A stretch of DNA of 64,000 nt from Bin5 sp965221145 (GTDB taxonomy: Bacteria > Chloroflexota > Anaerolineae > Caldilineales > Caldilineaceae): the NCBI GenBank assembly GCA_965221145.1, contig OZ244877.1, positions 744,001 through 808,000 on the forward strand. Direction: 5' to 3'. The translations under genes and the position numbers were made by a program. This document shows positions 52,340-60,307 of the stretch, piece after piece. The first letter of the stretch is position 1; each line of letters begins with the position of its first letter. Under the pieces are notes generated by a model. That model saw only the letters and a program-made list of their open reading frames with translations. It was not told where the DNA came from and did not search any database.

Positions 52340-52452
52340 GCGGTCCAAAATGGGGGTGGTCCGCTGAAGCGGAACCTTCCGGCTACCACTGGGAGGCTAC
52401 ACTGGACTCCGCGACCTATCGGACTGGACGACCCCAAGTCTGGACTGCACCC
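52340..52452. repeat. 113-bp direct repeat, left copy
   Basis: Differs from 53107-53219 at only three positions. It contains a small inverted repeat, CCGCT-GA-AGCGG. It could be read as WGWSAEAEPSGYHWEATLDS in one frame, but that frame has no gene context. Confidence 0.95.
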
Positions 52453-52479
52453 AATTCTTGTCAGTGGTTTGACAGGGGT

Positions 52480-52516
52480 TTGACAGTGTGCTAACGTTAT
52501 ATAATATAACGTTAGC
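52480..52516 (+). promoter_or_regulatory. Promoter with 27-bp perfect palindrome
   Basis: 52490-52516 is a perfect inverted repeat, arms GCTAACGTTATAT / ATATAACGTTAGC around one A. It contains TATAAT (52500-52505). Two TTGACA boxes 11 bp apart (52469-52474 and 52480-52485) lie upstream; the nearer is 14 bp from TATAAT and 16 bp from TAATAT. The palindrome covers the -10, so it is probably an operator. Confidence 0.65.
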
Positions 52517-52537
52517 GCAGACGCAGGGGAGGGGGTA

Positions 52538-52774
52538 ATGACAACTCAGGCGACGTTTGATCGTCGCATGACCAAATTGGAGACGAAGCACGACTCTTTG
52601 AAAGAGCGAGTTGACAAGCAAGAGGACCTTGCGCAAACGACACAGGCGCATCTGTCGACAATAAAAGTGAACATGGCGGAGATGAGAACGGATATGAAGT
52701 GGGTGAAGTGGTTCTTGTTTGTAGGGATCCCTGCCATGATTGCAATGCAGGGTTGGGATTTGCTCTCCAAATAA
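52538..52774 (+). CDS. Small coiled-coil protein with C-terminal membrane helix (XhlA-like)
   Basis: The 78-residue product has a GGGGAGGGGG ribosome site, an amphipathic coiled coil over residues 1-52 (FDRRMTKLETKHDSLKERVD, HLSTIKVNMAEMRTDMKWVK) and one helix (WFLFVGIPAMIAMQGWDLL). This is the plan of the phage/prophage haemolysin XhlA and related small envelope proteins. No other phage genes are near. Under a palindromic promoter and followed by a terminator, it is a self-contained unit inside direct repeats. Function is unknown; a membrane-active or toxin-like role is possible. Confidence 0.65.
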   Translation: MTTQATFDRRMTKLETKHDSLKERVDKQEDLAQTTQAHLSTIKVNMAEMRTDMKWVKWFLFVGIPAMIAMQGWDLLSK

Positions 52775-52795
52775 CAATTAAAGACGACCGCACAG

Positions 52796-52824
52796 AGCTA
52801 CCGTCTACGGACGGTGGCTTTTTT
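52796..52824 (+). terminator. Rho-independent terminator after the XhlA-like gene
   Basis: Stem AGCTACCGTC / GACGGTGGCT (one mismatch) with a TACG tetraloop and six T residues (52819-52824). It begins 21 bp past the stop. Confidence 0.88.
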
Positions 52825-52858
52825 AGTTGTCCTCACTACGCAGTAGTACTGAATCAGA

Positions 52859-53020
52859 TCATCTATCGAGCAAACCCCCTATTGATGCTCCTGCTATTGT
52901 CAAAACAATAGAAGTAGTTAATATAATGATGGGCAGCCCAATTGACAAGAATGCTGTCGCGCCCGCCATCATCCAGCATCCTCGTTGCATTTCATACCAA
53001 GGGTCAACTTTACTTTTCAC
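52859..53020 (-). CDS. Possible small membrane protein
   Basis: Reverse frame from GTG 53020 to TGA 52859, 53 codons: VKSKVDPWYEMQRGCWMMAG, then a hydrophobic helix ATAFLSIGLPIIILTTSIVL and TIAGASIGGLLDR. It is AT-rich like the neighbouring XhlA-like gene and converges on it. No ribosome site is evident, but AAAGGGCAAG lies just upstream. It may be real or may be chance; the well-formed membrane helix favours the former. Confidence 0.35.
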   Translation of the reverse strand: MKSKVDPWYEMQRGCWMMAGATAFLSIGLPIIILTTSIVLTIAGASIGGLLDR

Positions 53021-53106
53021 TTTCTTGCCCTTTCCACTTCTGCGCTCCTAACTCTCACTCTACCACTTCTCCCTCGCCCTAGTCCAGTGCGCAGAATCTA
53101 GGGGGT

Positions 53107-53219
53107 GCGGTCCAAAATGGGGGTGGTCCGCTGAAGCGGAACCTTCCGGCTACCGCTGGGAGGCTACACTGGACTCCGCGACCTACCGGACTGGACGACC
53201 CCAAATCTGGACTGCACCC
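53107..53219. repeat. 113-bp direct repeat, right copy
   Basis: Partner of 52340-52452. It is followed by GGCAGATGGGGTG, nearly the same as the GGCAGATGGGGCTG that precedes the left copy, so the repeat unit itself may have been longer or tandem before the intervening 654 bp came in. Confidence 0.9.
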
Positions 53220-53685
53220 GGCAGATGGGGTGTATCCAGGATATTTGGCGCGCTTCTCGCCCTATCTTGTCAGCTACGCGGGGTGCCCGCGATCCCAGGG
53301 GGATATGCAATAATCTCGGATGCACCCTCCTTGCCTGCACAACACGAATGGCTATGAGGCAAAGTATACGCCAGAGTGCAGGAATTCAGAATTTCGCGAC
53401 CGGACATACGCGCAGTCGGGTTGAGCCTCTCTCTTCGAGACCAGACCATTGCGCGCCGACATGGAAATACGCACTACACACTATGCAATACGCAACAAAA
53501 ACGTCAGCCGAATGTCAGAAAATTCCGTCTGTTCGGTATTGCCAGAACGAACAGAACATGGTAAATTCAATAGCATCGTTCGCAAGGATGACGGCTCGCC
53601 AGCGATGCTGTCGATAGAGCCGACTATCGCACGCGAGCCGGGTCTGTCCTACCTGATACAAGCGTCTCTTGCAAGGAGAAATAGC
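53220..53685. other. Intergenic region upstream of the ABC exporter operon
   Basis: No gene seen. It holds two copies of the CTGGATGCACCC-type motif (reverse near 53228, forward near 53308) and a 7-nt-phased tract at 53467-53494 (ATACGCA / CTACACA and so on). An in-frame extension of the ATPase reaches back to 53449 but lacks protein-like content. Confidence 0.6.
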
Positions 53686-54552
53686 ATGGCACAACCCGCG
53701 ATTTTGGTGAAGGATCTGCGTTACAGCTACGGTGACATCCTGGCTGTGGACGGTATCTCATTCGACGTGGCGGAAGGGGAAGTGATTGGCTTTCTGGGTC
53801 CGAACGGCGCCGGAAAATCGACCGTCGTCAAGATGCTGACCGGGCAGCTGACACCCCAGGAGGGGACAGCCTCGCTCCTGGGCATGGATATCGTCAAGGC
53901 GCGCAAACAGGTGCAACAGGAGATCGGCATCTCCTTTGAGAACACCAACCTCTACGAGCAGATGAGCGCGGTCGAAAACCTGGACCTGTTCGCCAAGCTG
54001 TACAAAGTAGGCAAATTCGACGCCATGAGCCTGCTGGAAAAGGTCGGCCTGGGCGGGCGCGAAAAGGAGCACGTTGCCCAATACTCGAAGGGCATGAAAC
54101 AGCGGCTGATGATGGCGCGCGCCATGGTCAGCGACCCGAAGATGCTCTTTCTGGACGAGCCTACCGACGGTCTCGATCCCGTCTCGACCGAGACGATCCA
54201 CGTATTGATCCGCGCGGCTACCCAGAACGGAACCACCGTCTTCCTGACCACGCACGACATGGTGGAAGCCGACAAGCTGTCGGATCGGGTGGCCTTTCTC
54301 AACCAGGGCAAGATCGTGGCGCTCGACACGCCGGCGCGTCTCAAGCAGCGTTTTGGCTTGCGCGCGCTCAAGGTGGAGGTAGAGCTGCCCGACGGGGAGA
54401 TCGAGGTGCGCGAATTGAAGCTCGATGAAGACCAGACCGCGCAATCGGTCTTCGAATTGTTCAAGAACGAGCGCATCCTGACCGTCCACAGCGAAGAAGC
54501 GACGCTGGAAGATATCTTCTTTGATATTACCGGCAGGGGGTTACAGGGATGA
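53686..54552 (+). CDS. ABC transporter ATP-binding protein (exporter, CcmA/DrrA-like)
   Basis: ATG 53686 follows AAGGAG at 53673-53678. The 288-residue protein has Walker A GPNGAGKST (38-46), Q-loop region GISFENTNLYEQMSAVENLD, the signature YSKGMKQRLMMARAM, Walker B MLFLDEPTDGLDP and H-loop LTTHDMVEADKLSD. After it comes the short tail of drug/lipid ABC-2 ATPases (VEVELPDGEIEVRELKLDED). It forms a complex with the next two permeases. Its stop overlaps the first permease start (ATGA). Confidence 0.93.
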   Translation: MAQPAILVKDLRYSYGDILAVDGISFDVAEGEVIGFLGPNGAGKSTVVKMLTGQLTPQEGTASLLGMDIVKARKQVQQEIGISFENTNLYEQMSAVENLDLFAKLYKVGKFDAMSLLEKVGLGGREKEHVAQYSKGMKQRLMMARAMVSDPKMLFLDEPTDGLDPVSTETIHVLIRAATQNGTTVFLTTHDMVEADKLSDRVAFLNQGKIVALDTPARLKQRFGLRALKVEVELPDGEIEVRELKLDEDQTAQSVFELFKNERILTVHSEEATLEDIFFDITGRGLQG

Positions 54553-55607
54553 TCGGCACACTTGTTGTCAAGGATATCAAACTCTTTTTCCGCAACCGTT
54601 TCTTTGCCGTCATAACCCTTGTCGGGGCGGTCTTCTACCTTGCCATCTACTTTCTGCTCCCCGCCCAGGTGGAGGAAAGCCTGGGCCTTGCCTTCTTCAT
54701 CGAGGATCGGGAGACACCGCTCTACCAGCGTCTCGTTGATGACGAGGGCGACTACACCATCTTCGATACCGAGGCCGAGATGCTGACCGCGCTGGAGGAG
54801 ACGGACGATTTCTTCGTCGGCCTGTCCTTCCCCGCCGAGCTGTCGGCGGCCGCGGCCAGAGGCGAGGAGGTGGAGCTGAACGCCTACTATGCGCCCGGCG
54901 TCCCGGCTGAGGCCAAACAGATTTTCCACGATGTGCTGGTACTCTTCGCCAACGCCGTCAATCCCGAGACGCTCGCCAACTTTGCTCGCTTCAACGACAC
55001 GAAAGTCGTGCTCGGCAATGACATGACCGGCGCGCCCCTCTCCTTGCGCGATCGCTTTGTGCCGCTGCTCCTGACACTGATTGTGCTCATTGAGATATTC
55101 GGGCTGGCGGCGATCCTCAACCGGGATGTCGACAACGGCACCGCGCGCGCCCTCGTTACCGGCCCCCTGCGTCTGCATCAGTTCTTTCTCGGCAAGGCCC
55201 TGATGGGCATGATTTTGGCCTTTGGTCAGGTGCTCTTGCTGAGTATAGTCATGGGCATTCTGTGGACGGCGCCGCTCCTGCTGATAACGGTTCTGTTTCT
55301 GGGCAGCTTCCTCATGGTGGGCATGGGATTCTTCATTGCTGCGCTGGCCAAGGACAACACGTCGGTGATGGCGTGGGGTATCGTATTTATCATACCGATG
55401 ATGTTTCCCGGCCTGTCGGCTCTGCTGCCCGGCCTTTCTACCGCTTGGATGGAGGTCATTCCCTCCTTCTACTTTGTGGACACCCTGCACCGCATCCTCA
55501 ACTTCGGCGCGGGCTGGGCAGACGTAAGCCGCAACCTGGCGCTGCTGCTCGTGACCGGCGCAGGCACGCTGGCAATCGGAACGGCTGCCATACGGAGGAA
55601 ATTCTAG
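54549..55607 (+). CDS. ABC-2 type permease, first subunit
   Basis: The 352-residue protein has one N-terminal helix (LFFRNRFFAVITLVGAVFYL), a large outside domain (residues 45-185) and six helices in the second half, including FVPLLLTLIVLIEIFGLAAI and a conserved-type ALVTGPLRLHQFFLGKALMG coupling segment. This is the DUF/ABC2_membrane_3 layout. The stop TAG shares its G with the next GTG, so the three genes are coupled. Confidence 0.87.
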   Translation: MIGTLVVKDIKLFFRNRFFAVITLVGAVFYLAIYFLLPAQVEESLGLAFFIEDRETPLYQRLVDDEGDYTIFDTEAEMLTALEETDDFFVGLSFPAELSAAAARGEEVELNAYYAPGVPAEAKQIFHDVLVLFANAVNPETLANFARFNDTKVVLGNDMTGAPLSLRDRFVPLLLTLIVLIEIFGLAAILNRDVDNGTARALVTGPLRLHQFFLGKALMGMILAFGQVLLLSIVMGILWTAPLLLITVLFLGSFLMVGMGFFIAALAKDNTSVMAWGIVFIIPMMFPGLSALLPGLSTAWMEVIPSFYFVDTLHRILNFGAGWADVSRNLALLLVTGAGTLAIGTAAIRRKF

Positions 55608-56692
55608 TGGATATTCAGCGAATTCTGATTCTGCTTGGCAAGGAAGTGCGTCTCGGCGCCACCAATTTCATGAGCATCTATGTGCTTGTGATGCCGGTGG
55701 TTATCAGCCTTCTGATCGCGCTCGTTTTCGGCGACATCTTAGCGAAAACGCCGCGCCTGGGTATCTTCGACGCCGGCGGCAACGAACGATTTACCCAGCC
55801 GCTCATCGATCATCCCAGTATCAACGCCACAGTCTACAGCTCCGAGACGGCGCTCCAGGACGCGGTCGAACGCGGCAGCGAAGAGATCGGCCTCAGCCTG
55901 CCCGCCGGCTTCATCGAGGCGCTCGAAGGCGGCTCGGCAGATGTCAACTACACAATCTACCGTTGGGGTGAGGCCGGCATCCGCAGTCTCCTGCTGCTGG
56001 AATCGACGCTCGGGCGCGCTTTGGCGGAAGGGGGAGGGCAAGGCATCGATCAGCTCCCCGTCAGCGTCAATGCGGAGCAGATCGGCAGCGCCAATACGCT
56101 CACCTGGTCCCAGCGTCTGTTGCCGCTGTTGCTGATCATGTCGATTGTCCTCGGCGGCATTTTTATTCCCGCCTCCTCGCTGATCGAAGAGCGACAGAAC
56201 CGCACACTGATCGCCCTGACCACGACGCCGACTTCGCTGCTCGATGTCTATCTCTCCAAGACGCTGATGGGCTTCATCCTCAGCGGCATCATGGCGGTGA
56301 TCATCCTGCTGCTCAACGGCGCGTTAGCCGGTCAAATCGCTCTGCTCCTGCTCGTGATTGCCCTGGGCGGGCTGATGTCTTCGGTCTTCGGCGTCATACT
56401 GGGGTCGGTCTCCAAGGACATGGATACCTTCATGGGCATCATCAAGGCCGCAGGCATCCTCCTCTACGCGCCCGGCATCCTCAGAATCTTCCCCCAGGTG
56501 CCCGAATGGATCGGTCGCATCTTCCCCACCTACTACCTGATGAATCCGCTGCTTGAGGTGAGCCAGAACGGGGCCGGCTTTGCCGACATTTTGATCGACG
56601 TGGCGGTGCTGGCTGTAATGGTCGCGGCGTTGCTGGTCATTCTCAACAGCGTCATCGGTCGTCAGCAGCAACAGTTGGCGCTGGAAACTTGA
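55607..56692 (+). CDS. ABC-2 type permease, second subunit
   Basis: GTG 55607 (ribosome site GGAGGAA) gives 361 residues with the same plan as the preceding subunit: N-terminal helix (NFMSIYVLVMPVVISLLIAL), extracytoplasmic part, then six helices starting at RLLPLLLIMSIVLGGIFIPA and the coupling segment ERQNRTLIALTTTPTSLLDV. The two permeases are paralogues and should form a heterodimer with two copies of the ATPase. The cargo is unknown; lipids, antibiotics or peptides are usual. Confidence 0.87.
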   Translation: MDIQRILILLGKEVRLGATNFMSIYVLVMPVVISLLIALVFGDILAKTPRLGIFDAGGNERFTQPLIDHPSINATVYSSETALQDAVERGSEEIGLSLPAGFIEALEGGSADVNYTIYRWGEAGIRSLLLLESTLGRALAEGGGQGIDQLPVSVNAEQIGSANTLTWSQRLLPLLLIMSIVLGGIFIPASSLIEERQNRTLIALTTTPTSLLDVYLSKTLMGFILSGIMAVIILLLNGALAGQIALLLLVIALGGLMSSVFGVILGSVSKDMDTFMGIIKAAGILLYAPGILRIFPQVPEWIGRIFPTYYLMNPLLEVSQNGAGFADILIDVAVLAVMVAALLVILNSVIGRQQQQLALET

Positions 56693-56724
56693 GCGGCGCT
56701 CCCCAGGTGAACAGCAGTTTGTGT

Positions 56725-56780
56725 CCAGTGGCCAATGACCGGCCACTGGACCATAGCCACTCGCTATTATCCACCAACCA
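56725..56780. repeat. 7-nt-phased tract upstream of the GbsR-like gene
   Basis: About eight heptamers, many ending in CCA (CCGGCCA, ATAGCCA, TTATCCA). It ends 12 bp before the regulator's ATG and may cover its ribosome-binding region. Confidence 0.65.
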
Positions 56781-56791
56781 CTGAAGTTGCG

Positions 56792-57325
56792 ATGCCGATG
56801 AACGACATGCACGAGTATGTGGAGAGCTTCGGCCTGTTCTGGGCAGGGGCCGGCCTGCCCCGTATGACCGGCAGGATTTTGGGTTGGCTGCTGATCTGCG
56901 ACCCGCCCCAGCAGACGATGCACGAACTGACCGAAGCCTTGCAGGCCAGCAAATCGTCCATCAGCACCGGCACGCGTATGCTTATCCAGATGGGGATCAT
57001 TGAGCGGGTCAGCCTGCCCGGTCAGCGCCGCGACCACTATCGCATCATTCCCGATTTCTGGTCACGCGTGCTGGAGGAGAAAGCCCAGCAGTTTACCGAG
57101 TTCCGGCGCTTGGCGGAACAGGGACTCTCGCTTCTGGAGGGAGCTTCCCCCGCCCGCCGTCAACGCCTGGAAGAGATGCGCGATCTCTATGCCTTTATGG
57201 AGCGGGAGTATCCCCTTGTTTTGAGCCACTGGCGGGCGCACAGATCGGCTATGGAGCGCCCGCCGCCGGCCGAACCCGGGAACGCAGGCGTCTCGCCTGC
57301 GACAAGTGCGCTTCAAACTGAGTGA
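56792..57325 (+). CDS. GbsR/MarR-family transcriptional regulator
   Basis: I start at ATG 56792 (MPMNDMHEYVESFGLFWAGA); ATG 56798 also fits. The 177-residue protein has the GbsR signature GLPRMTGRILGWLLICDPP, a winged helix (QTMHELTEALQASKSSISTG, RMLIQMGIIERVSLPGQRRD) and a helical C-terminus with GASPARRQRLEEMRDLYAFM. Its position 100 bp behind the ABC-2 exporter suggests it controls that operon in response to a ligand. The last 14 residues (NAGVSPATSALQTE) come from an inverted repeat that seems to have replaced the original 3' end. Confidence 0.85.
   Translation: MPMNDMHEYVESFGLFWAGAGLPRMTGRILGWLLICDPPQQTMHELTEALQASKSSISTGTRMLIQMGIIERVSLPGQRRDHYRIIPDFWSRVLEEKAQQFTEFRRLAEQGLSLLEGASPARRQRLEEMRDLYAFMEREYPLVLSHWRAHRSAMERPPPAEPGNAGVSPATSALQTE
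57283..57301. repeat. Hairpin repeat CGCAGGCG-TCT-CGCCTGCG
   Basis: Perfect 8-bp stem, 3-nt loop at the 3' end of the GbsR-like gene. It encodes part of the NAGVSPA peptide, known as a translated form of interspersed repeats in many bacterial genomes. Confidence 0.85.
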
Positions 57326-57437
57326 CATTGCAGAGTTGACGAGAATGTAGATCATATACACACTCGGTCTCGGTTGTGCCGGAGGACATTGGCTTCCACA
57401 TGGGCTTAAGAGTGAAAAATATCCAGGAGGGAATATC

Positions 57438-57797
57438 ATGGCTGGAGACACTAACCAAAGAATTAGACCGGAGGATGAAGATGCTGAAAGCAAGAGAAAG
57501 AGAAGAATGGAAAGAAACGAGAGAATGAGAGAAGAAGAAGAAAGAGCGTTTGAAAGCGGTTTCAAGAGAATTGAAAAAGAGATGCGTGAAGAGGGAGCAA
57601 CTGACAAAGAAATACAGAGAAAGAAAAACGCCTATCGACGCTTCAGTGAACCTTTCGGCTCCCGTGCTTGGCACGCCGACGGGACACCTTTCACGGAAGA
57701 AGACTATATCAGGGCGGGAATGGAAGTACCACTTGATGTTGATGAGCAGAAGCCAATTCGGGTTGCCCTAGGAAAGAATAACGAGTTGAACGTGTGA
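57438..57797 (+). CDS. Highly charged hypothetical protein
   Basis: ATG 57438 has a clear AGGAGG. The 119-residue product is dominated by Arg/Glu/Lys up to residue 65 (RKRRMERNERMREEEERAFE, RIEKEMREEGATDKEIQRKK), a single long helix, then FSEPFGSRAWHADGTPFTEE with Trp/His and a short end. AT content is higher than around it. No family recognised. It could be a nucleic-acid-binding or assembly protein. It is convergent with the AlaX-like gene, 32 bp away. Confidence 0.6.
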   Translation: MAGDTNQRIRPEDEDAESKRKRRMERNERMREEEERAFESGFKRIEKEMREEGATDKEIQRKKNAYRRFSEPFGSRAWHADGTPFTEEDYIRAGMEVPLDVDEQKPIRVALGKNNELNV

Positions 57798-57829
57798 GTC
57801 TGATGATGTTACAGCATGGTCCTTCCCTC

Positions 57830-59041
57830 TCATCCGCCGACTGCGCGCCGCACTCCCTCCAACGCCGCGTCCAGCACGGCAGCCAGCTTCTCTGCTGGCA
57901 CGCCGCCGCCCTGGGCAAAATCCGGGCGGCCGCCGCCCCCGCCGCCGAACTGCCTCAGCGTATCGCGCAAGAGATTGCCGACGTGTAACGACAGTTCGGC
58001 TGAACGCGCGAAGACGACCGTTCCCTTGCCGCGCTGCCCGCAGCCGAGCAGGGCCACGACGCCCGCTTCGGCGATGAGCGCCCGCGCCAACCTCTGCACG
58101 GCCGCCGGTTCTGCATCGTCCATTTCTTGGGTCACCAGACGCAGCCCGGCAATGCTCTCGGCAGCCGTCAGCAGTTCGCGCGCCTGAAACTGGACCAGAG
58201 CCTCCTGCTGCGCTTGCAACGCCTTTTCCGCATCGCGCAACGCCTCCTGCTGTTTCGACACCAGGGCGGGCACGTCATGCACGGCGCTGTCCAGCAGACC
58301 GGCCGTTTCGGCCAACAGCGCACGGCGGCGGGTCGCGTCCATCAGCGCGCGTCGTCCGCAGACGAAATGCACGCGGCTCCTGCCCCGGCGCTTCTCGATC
58401 CGCAACAGAGCGATCAGCCCGATCTCGCCCGTGCGCCGCACGTGTGTGCCACCGCAAGCAGACCAGTCGAACTTGCCGATCTCCACAATGCGCATCTTAT
58501 CGCGCACCGTGGGGGCGCGGCGCAGTGGCACTTTTTCTCGCTCTGCCTCTGTGATCCAGTAGGCGCGAATCGGGCGGTTCTGCCAAACGATCTCGTTGGC
58601 GTCCGCCTCAACCGTTGCCAGTTGCGGCGCAGAGAGCGGAGGACCGTCCAGGTCGAGCGTGTTGAGCGCATCACCAAAATGGACGCTCACCGTCTCCAGT
58701 CCCAGGCGGCGGTAGAACGCCTGCGAGAGCAGATGCTGCCCGGAGTGCTGCTGCATATGATCGTAACGCCGCTGCCAATCAACCTGCCCGGCAACGCTTG
58801 TCGTACCCTCCGGCAGCAGGTGGGCCAGCAGATGCAACACAGCGCCATCCGCCCGGGCCAGCACATCGACGACCGCGGCGCCGTTCAGATTGCCGGTGTC
58901 ATGGGGCTGTCCGCCGGACGTGGGATAGAAGGCCGACCGGCTCAGACGGACCGTCGGTTGACCCTGGTGCGTGAGCCGCTCGGTCACCTGCGCGACGAAA
59001 CTGGTGCGGTAGGCGTCTGCGTAGTAGAGTCTCTCGTTCAT
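57830..59041 (-). CDS. AlaX-like alanyl-tRNA editing protein with DHHA1 domain
   Basis: The 403-residue protein consists of the AlaRS editing module and a DHHA1-type C-terminus, without the synthetase core. The zinc/catalytic set is HSGQH (H99, H103) and CGGTH (C196, H200). FYPTSGGQPHDTG near 38-50 is the typical editing-domain start. Residues 235-290 form a coiled coil, and 300-400 hold RLARALIAEAGVVALLGCGQ and a Gly-rich LRQFGGGGGGRPDFAQGGGV, the DHHA1 signature. It removes Ser or Gly from mischarged tRNA-Ala in trans (long AlaX type). It begins 5 bp behind recF. Confidence 0.9.
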   Translation of the reverse strand: MNERLYYADAYRTSFVAQVTERLTHQGQPTVRLSRSAFYPTSGGQPHDTGNLNGAAVVDVLARADGAVLHLLAHLLPEGTTSVAGQVDWQRRYDHMQQHSGQHLLSQAFYRRLGLETVSVHFGDALNTLDLDGPPLSAPQLATVEADANEIVWQNRPIRAYWITEAEREKVPLRRAPTVRDKMRIVEIGKFDWSACGGTHVRRTGEIGLIALLRIEKRRGRSRVHFVCGRRALMDATRRRALLAETAGLLDSAVHDVPALVSKQQEALRDAEKALQAQQEALVQFQARELLTAAESIAGLRLVTQEMDDAEPAAVQRLARALIAEAGVVALLGCGQRGKGTVVFARSAELSLHVGNLLRDTLRQFGGGGGGRPDFAQGGGVPAEKLAAVLDAALEGVRRAVGG

Positions 59042-59045
59042 ACGG

Positions 59046-60278
59046 TCAAGTGGCTACAGGTGTTGCGGCGCCGGCCTCGATCTGAAGCCGCTGAATGTCC
59101 TGCTGAAAGTCTGTGGAAAACTGTGTCCAGTCGGTGGTCGTGACGATTCCCTGATGCACATCCGCCAATGCGTTGAGCAGAGCCGCGCGCCGCTGCGCGT
59201 CCAACTCGCTCATCACGTCGTCCAGCAGCAGGATCGGCTTTTCTCCGGTCGCCTCGGACATCGCTTGCAATTCTGCCAGCTTCAGGGCCAGCGCGCCGGT
59301 GCGCTGCTGTCCCCGGCTGCCGTAGGTGCGCAGGTTCCAGCCGTTCACTTGGAAGATCAGCTCGTCGCGGTGCGGCCCGTAGAGCGAACTGCCTGCGGCC
59401 AACTCCACCATGCGTCGGCATTCCAGCCGTTCACGGAAGCGCTGGCCGATTGTCGACGCGTCGGCCTCCACACCTGCCAGTTCATCCGCTCGGACCTCCT
59501 CGCCCTCCCGTAGCCGTTGATAATCCTTTTCGGAATAGAGACCGCTATTGAAGCTGGGCAGATAGAGCAGGTCCAGCGCCTCCTGCTGCTGTGAGAGGTC
59601 CGCATGAACGCGGCGGGCGATGGGAGCCAACTGGGTCAGATAGGTGTGGCGGCGGCTGAGCACGTGCGTGCCATGCTCGATCAGTTGATCATCCCAGAAC
59701 CTGAGTTGCGCGGCGACCGACGGGCTGTCGGCCTGCTCTCGTTCCTGCTGCTGTTTGAGCAGGCTGTTGCGCTGGGTGACGACCTTCTGGTAGCGGGAAA
59801 GAGTCTGGCAGTAGCGGCGGTCGATCTGGCAGAGGGCGATGTCGATGTAGCGGCGGCGTTCAGCGGGGCTGCCGGAGATGAGGGTGAGATCCTCCGGTAG
59901 AAAGAGTACCGCCCGCAGATGGCCGATCAGGTCCATGCTACGTCGGGACGCGCCGTTGACGCGCACCTGCTTCGTGTAGTTAAAACCGTCGCTGCGGAGC
60001 GTGAAGAGGATCTCCAGGATTGTTGATTGCCCCGCCCGCATCACATCGCCGCGGATGCGCCCGTAGGGGATCGGCTCCTCCACAGCGGCCCTGTCGACCA
60101 CCTCCCGCTCCGTTCGGGCATGGCGGGATTTGCTCGTCGCCAGATAGTATACGGCCTCGAGCAGATTGGTCTTGCCCTGCCCATTGCGCCCCTGCACAAG
60201 CGTTACCGGCGCGTCGAAGGCCAGGTCCAACTCTCTGTAGTTGCGGAAGTGTTCCAGCTGGAGGCGAGAGAGGAACAT
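59046..60278 (-). CDS. recF: DNA replication and repair protein RecF
   Basis: The 410-residue protein is a full-length RecF: LQLEHFRNYRELDLAFDAPV at the N-terminus, Walker A GRNGQGKTN (30-38), the SRGQQRTGALALKLAE signature and Walker B PILLLDDVMSELD. RecF loads RecA at gaps with RecO and RecR. Here it is not beside dnaA/dnaN, unlike in many bacteria, but in a reverse run with an M16 peptidase upstream and AlaX downstream. A 7-nt-phased tract (60280-60307) lies before the start. Confidence 0.95.
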   Translation of the reverse strand: MFLSRLQLEHFRNYRELDLAFDAPVTLVQGRNGQGKTNLLEAVYYLATSKSRHARTEREVVDRAAVEEPIPYGRIRGDVMRAGQSTILEILFTLRSDGFNYTKQVRVNGASRRSMDLIGHLRAVLFLPEDLTLISGSPAERRRYIDIALCQIDRRYCQTLSRYQKVVTQRNSLLKQQQEREQADSPSVAAQLRFWDDQLIEHGTHVLSRRHTYLTQLAPIARRVHADLSQQQEALDLLYLPSFNSGLYSEKDYQRLREGEEVRADELAGVEADASTIGQRFRERLECRRMVELAAGSSLYGPHRDELIFQVNGWNLRTYGSRGQQRTGALALKLAELQAMSEATGEKPILLLDDVMSELDAQRRAALLNALADVHQGIVTTTDWTQFSTDFQQDIQRLQIEAGAATPVAT

Positions 60279-60279
60279 T

Positions 60280-60307
60280 GGTCAGTGTTCAGTACGGGCC
60301 ACTATTC
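60280..60307. repeat. 7-nt-phased tract between the M16 peptidase and recF genes
   Basis: Heptamers GGTCAGT, GTTCAGT, ACGGGCC and ACTATTC. It covers the last codons of the peptidase gene. Confidence 0.65.

Noticed and set aside
52261..52494. A 77-codon frame through the 113-bp repeat (WGWSAEAEPSGYHWEATLDS)
   Set aside because: It lacks a ribosome site and is not open in the right copy's context; the repeat is better seen as DNA-level.
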